DNA of 8,142 bases. It comes from Colimorpha_A sp964630635. GTDB taxonomy: Bacteria > Bacillota > Clostridia > Oscillospirales > CAG-272. The stretch lies in assembly GCA_964630635.1 (NCBI GenBank), contig CAZVVM010000082.1, forward strand, positions 1-8,142, read 5' to 3'. The position numbers and the translations under genes are program-made. The notes beneath the pieces are model-generated. The model saw only the letters and a program-made list of their open reading frames with translations, was not told where the DNA came from and did no database searches. This document shows positions 5,948 to 8,142 of this stretch, in pieces; position 1 is the first letter of the stretch, and each line of letters begins with the position of its first letter.

Positions 5948-6583
5948 ATGTCAGGAAAAGAAATGAAAGCCCTTGCGCGGTTGCAGATCGAGGGCAAGAT
6001 CGGATCACTGTTTTTAGTATCGTTTATCGGAAATTTGATTGCATCTATCGGATCGGGATTGCCTGCCGTCGGAGTAATCATATCTTTTATACTTTCTGCC
6101 GCGATATCGCTCGGTCTGATATACATTCACTTCCGCGTCGCCGCCGACCCGAGCTACCGCCCGAGAGTAAAAGACCTTTTCGACGGCTTCAACAACTTCT
6201 GGCCGTTTTTGAAGGTGATGCTTCTGTCCTCACTCTTCACGTTCCTTTGGTCGCTTCTCTTCATCGTTCCCGGAATAATAAAGGCACTTGCCTACTCGCA
6301 GGCACCGTACATTATTGCGGAAAACCCCAATATGCCCGCGATGGAAGCTCTGCGTCTTTCAGAGCAAATGATGAACGGCAGAAAGACGGATTATTTCGTT
6401 CTCAATCTTTCCTTTATCGGTTGGGCGCTTCTTGCCATTCCGACGCTCGGACTTATTTCGATATGGCTTGAGCCGTATATGCAGATGACGATGGTAAACT
6501 TCTATTCCGACGTTAAGTCAAATGTCAGTCAGTTCTTCTACGCTCCGCCTCCCCCTCCGCCTCCTTTCGGAGAACAATTTTGA
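5948..6583 (+). CDS. DUF975-family integral membrane protein with heptaproline C-terminal tail
   Basis: A 211-residue membrane protein of unknown function. After a short charged N-terminus (MSGKEMKALARLQIEGKIG), hydrophobic segments lie at about residues 19-33, 38-62, 86-112 and 150-175. The stretch FIVPGIIKALAYSQAPYIIA (105-124), then MEALRLSEQMMNGRKTDYFVL and FIGWALL..LGL..IWLEPYMQMTMVNFY, is the typical DUF975 pattern. No signal peptide cleavage site is evident. The tail is unusual: seven consecutive prolines (P200-P206, codons 6545-6565) followed by FGEQF and the stop. Such runs stall ribosomes and normally need EF-P, and YebC-family proteins also help. The gene has its own promoter and strong ribosome binding site and is flanked by repeats and a terminator, so it is probably monocistronic. 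The family role is unknown; no partner is suggested by the neighbours. Confidence 0.85.
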   Translation: MSGKEMKALARLQIEGKIGSLFLVSFIGNLIASIGSGLPAVGVIISFILSAAISLGLIYIHFRVAADPSYRPRVKDLFDGFNNFWPFLKVMLLSSLFTFLWSLLFIVPGIIKALAYSQAPYIIAENPNMPAMEALRLSEQMMNGRKTDYFVLNLSFIGWALLAIPTLGLISIWLEPYMQMTMVNFYSDVKSNVSQFFYAPPPPPPPFGEQF

Positions 6584-6635
6584 TATTAAAAAGATTGATT
6601 TCCATTTATTATTTATTCTTTATTCTCTATTATCT

Positions 6636-6667
6636 AAAAAAGCACCTGCTCTCGCAGGCGCTTTTCT
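6636..6667. terminator. Bidirectional terminator between DUF975 gene and RNase J gene
   Basis: AAAAGC (6638-6643) and CCTGC (6645-6649) pair with GCAGG (6654-6658) and GCTTTT (6660-6665) around a TCTC loop, with one A-C mismatch at 6644/6659. In the + direction the stem ends in GCTTTTCTTAATT, and in the - direction in GCTTTTTTAG, so both convergent genes can use it. It begins 53 bases after the DUF975 stop and four bases beyond the RNase J stop codon. Confidence 0.85.
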
Positions 6668-6670
6668 TAA

Positions 6671-8142
6671 TTATACGTCCATTATTATCGGAAGTATCAT
6701 AGGTTTTCTGCCCGTCGTTTGAAGAATATAGCGGGAAAGGGAGTTCTTGACGGCGTTCTTTATCTCGCTTCTTTCGTCTATTCCGCGGTCGAAGCATTCT
6801 TCGATGGAATTCTTCGCTATCTCCTTCGCCTGATCCATAAGCTCTTCGGCTTCTCTTACGTATACGAATCCGCGCGAGACCACCTCGGGACCCGAGATAA
6901 GCATTCTGTAAGCAAGGTCGACGGATGCGACGATGACCATAAGTCCGTCCTGCGAGAGGTGACGGCGGTCGCGCAGAACGATATTTCCGATGTCGCCTAT
7001 GCCGTAGCCGTCTATCAGCACTCTGCCTGCTTCGACGTTGCCGTTAAAGCGTGCGCCGTCCTGCCCGAGCTCGAGCACCTTTCCGATCTCGGAAATAAAT
7101 ACGTTACTTTCGGGAATGCCCATATCGACGGCATTCTTTTTGTTTGCGTTCAGGTGCTTGAACTCACCGTGTATCGGCATAAAGTATTTCGGCTTCGTCA
7201 GCGCCAGCATCAGCTTGATCTCCTCCTGGCAGGCGTGACCCGAAACGTGTACCTCGAAGTTATCGTTCTTGAATACGTCGGCACCGTTTTTGAGAAGCTC
7301 GTTTATTATCTTATCGACCATCTTCTCGTTTCCGGGGATTGCCGATGCGGAAATAACGACGAGGTCCTCCGAGCCGAGCTGCACCTTATCGTGCGAGCGG
7401 AACGCCATACGGTAAAGCGCCGACATCGGCTCGCCCTGGCTTCCAGTCGTGATAAGAGTTATCTGGTTCGGGGGGTATTTCTTTATTTCGCTTATGTCGA
7501 TGAGGACACCGTCCGGCACCGACATATAACCGAGCCGCGTTGCGGCGCCGATTATATTCATCATCGAACGACCCGTTATCGCAACCTTTCTTCCGTACTG
7601 GGCGCTCGTGTTGATTATCTGCTGAACGCGGTGCACGTTTGACGAGAACGTAGCAATTACTATTCTCTTATCGCTCTTCTGCATGAAGATATTATCAAGC
7701 GACTGTCCGACCTTCTTTTCCGAGGGAGTATATCCCGGACGCTCTGCGTTCGTCGACTCGCACATCAGAAGAAGCACGCCCGTTTCGCCCAGCTGACCGA
7801 GCCGCGTAAGGTTCATTATCTCGCCCTCAATAGGCGTTAAGTCAAGCTTGAAGTCACCCGTATGAACTATCGTTCCTGCGGGTGTTTTTATTGCCAGACA
7901 GCAGGCGTCTGCAATCGAATGGTTTACTCTTATGAATTCGACCGAGAAGCAGCCCGCATTCACCGTCTCGCCCGCCGTTACGCAGTTGAGCTCCGGCTCA
8001 TAGGGAAGCTGATGCTCCATCAGCTTGTTTTCGATAATTCCGAGCGTCAGGCGCGTGCCGTATATCGGTATATCGAGCTTGCGCAGAACGTAAGGTATCG
8101 CGCCGATATGATCCTCGTGTCCGTGAGTCAGAAACAGACCTC
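6671..8142 (-). CDS. rnj: Ribonuclease J, N-terminus outside window
   Basis: Metallo-beta-lactamase/beta-CASP ribonuclease with endonuclease and 5'-to-3' exonuclease activity, central to mRNA decay and rRNA/tRNA processing in Gram-positive bacteria. The frame is open to the window edge: 489 residues are visible of the usual 555-560, so about 70 are missing. The methionine at 8018-8020 is internal. Upstream of it the frame reads LFLTHGHEDHIGAIPYVLRK, the zinc-binding HxHxDH motif (codons 8108-8125). Further ligands and motifs follow: VNHSIADA, HTGDFKLD, CESTNAE, the beta-CASP region with TGRSMMNII and TTGSQGEPMSALYRMA, then HVSGHACQEEIKLML and PIHGEFKHL. The C-terminal domain ends in ILPIIMDV. 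The stop at 6671-6673 abuts a strong terminator. B. subtilis has paralogues J1 and J2; which this corresponds to is not decided here. Confidence 0.96.
   Translation of the reverse strand, partial: GLFLTHGHEDHIGAIPYVLRKLDIPIYGTRLTLGIIENKLMEHQLPYEPELNCVTAGETVNAGCFSVEFIRVNHSIADACCLAIKTPAGTIVHTGDFKLDLTPIEGEIMNLTRLGQLGETGVLLLMCESTNAERPGYTPSEKKVGQSLDNIFMQKSDKRIVIATFSSNVHRVQQIINTSAQYGRKVAITGRSMMNIIGAATRLGYMSVPDGVLIDISEIKKYPPNQITLITTGSQGEPMSALYRMAFRSHDKVQLGSEDLVVISASAIPGNEKMVDKIINELLKNGADVFKNDNFEVHVSGHACQEEIKLMLALTKPKYFMPIHGEFKHLNANKKNAVDMGIPESNVFISEIGKVLELGQDGARFNGNVEAGRVLIDGYGIGDIGNIVLRDRRHLSQDGLMVIVASVDLAYRMLISGPEVVSRGFVYVREAEELMDQAKEIAKNSIEECFDRGIDERSEIKNAVKNSLSRYILQTTGRKPMILPIIMDV

Noticed and set aside
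6719..7642. 307-residue + strand frame opposite RNase J
   Set aside because: It is a shadow of the RNase J reading frame with no family features; it begins just inside the 3' end of the real gene.
6671..8020. Complete 449-residue RNase J starting at the methionine at 8020
   Set aside because: The same frame continues to 8142 and encodes the essential HGHEDH metal motif, so the true start is outside the window.

Overview
The window looks like ordinary chromosome from a Gram-positive, fermentative member of the Firmicutes, most likely an anaerobic gut-type clostridium (Oscillospiraceae/Ruminococcaceae-like). This is inferred from RNase J, the tRNA-Met cytidine acetate ligase TmcAL, a DUF975 membrane protein, acetate kinase, strong AGGAGG-type ribosome binding sites, and dispersed palindromic repeats of a kind familiar from gut clostridia. 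No rRNA, tRNA, CRISPR array, transposase or phage gene was seen.

Layout. The left edge (3-1139) carries the C-terminal two thirds of arginyl-tRNA synthetase (argS), cut by the window boundary. After 18 bases comes a complete yebC-type translation factor (1158-1886), followed by a hairpin (1891-1917) and a PHP-domain metal-dependent phosphoesterase (about 1938-2675), all on the + strand. The gap at 2676-2970 holds a nested palindromic element of about 163 bp and the terminator of ackA. Acetate kinase (ackA, 2971-4179, - strand) is divergent from tmcAL (4289-5416, + strand) across 109 bases that contain a good sigma-A-type promoter for ackA. A 531-base gap (5417-5947) has no credible gene. It contains at least two, probably three, inverted-repeat elements that share a TTTGTAGGG-type end, then an AT-rich promoter for a DUF975 integral membrane protein (5948-6583). 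That gene converges on RNase J (rnj, 6671-8142, - strand, N-terminus outside the window), with one apparently bidirectional terminator between them.

How the genes relate. Most of the content is translation and RNA housekeeping: tRNA charging (ArgS), relief of ribosome stalling (YebC family), tRNA anticodon acetylation (TmcAL) and mRNA processing and decay (RNase J). AckA interconverts acetyl phosphate and acetate, and TmcAL uses acetate directly to make N4-acetylcytidine in elongator tRNA-Met, so the divergent ackA/tmcAL pair shares a metabolite. The window does not show a convincing new multi-gene system. The more unusual points are the ackA-tmcAL pairing, the divergent signature residues of this TmcAL, the heptaproline tail of the DUF975 protein, and the cluster of palindromic repeats.
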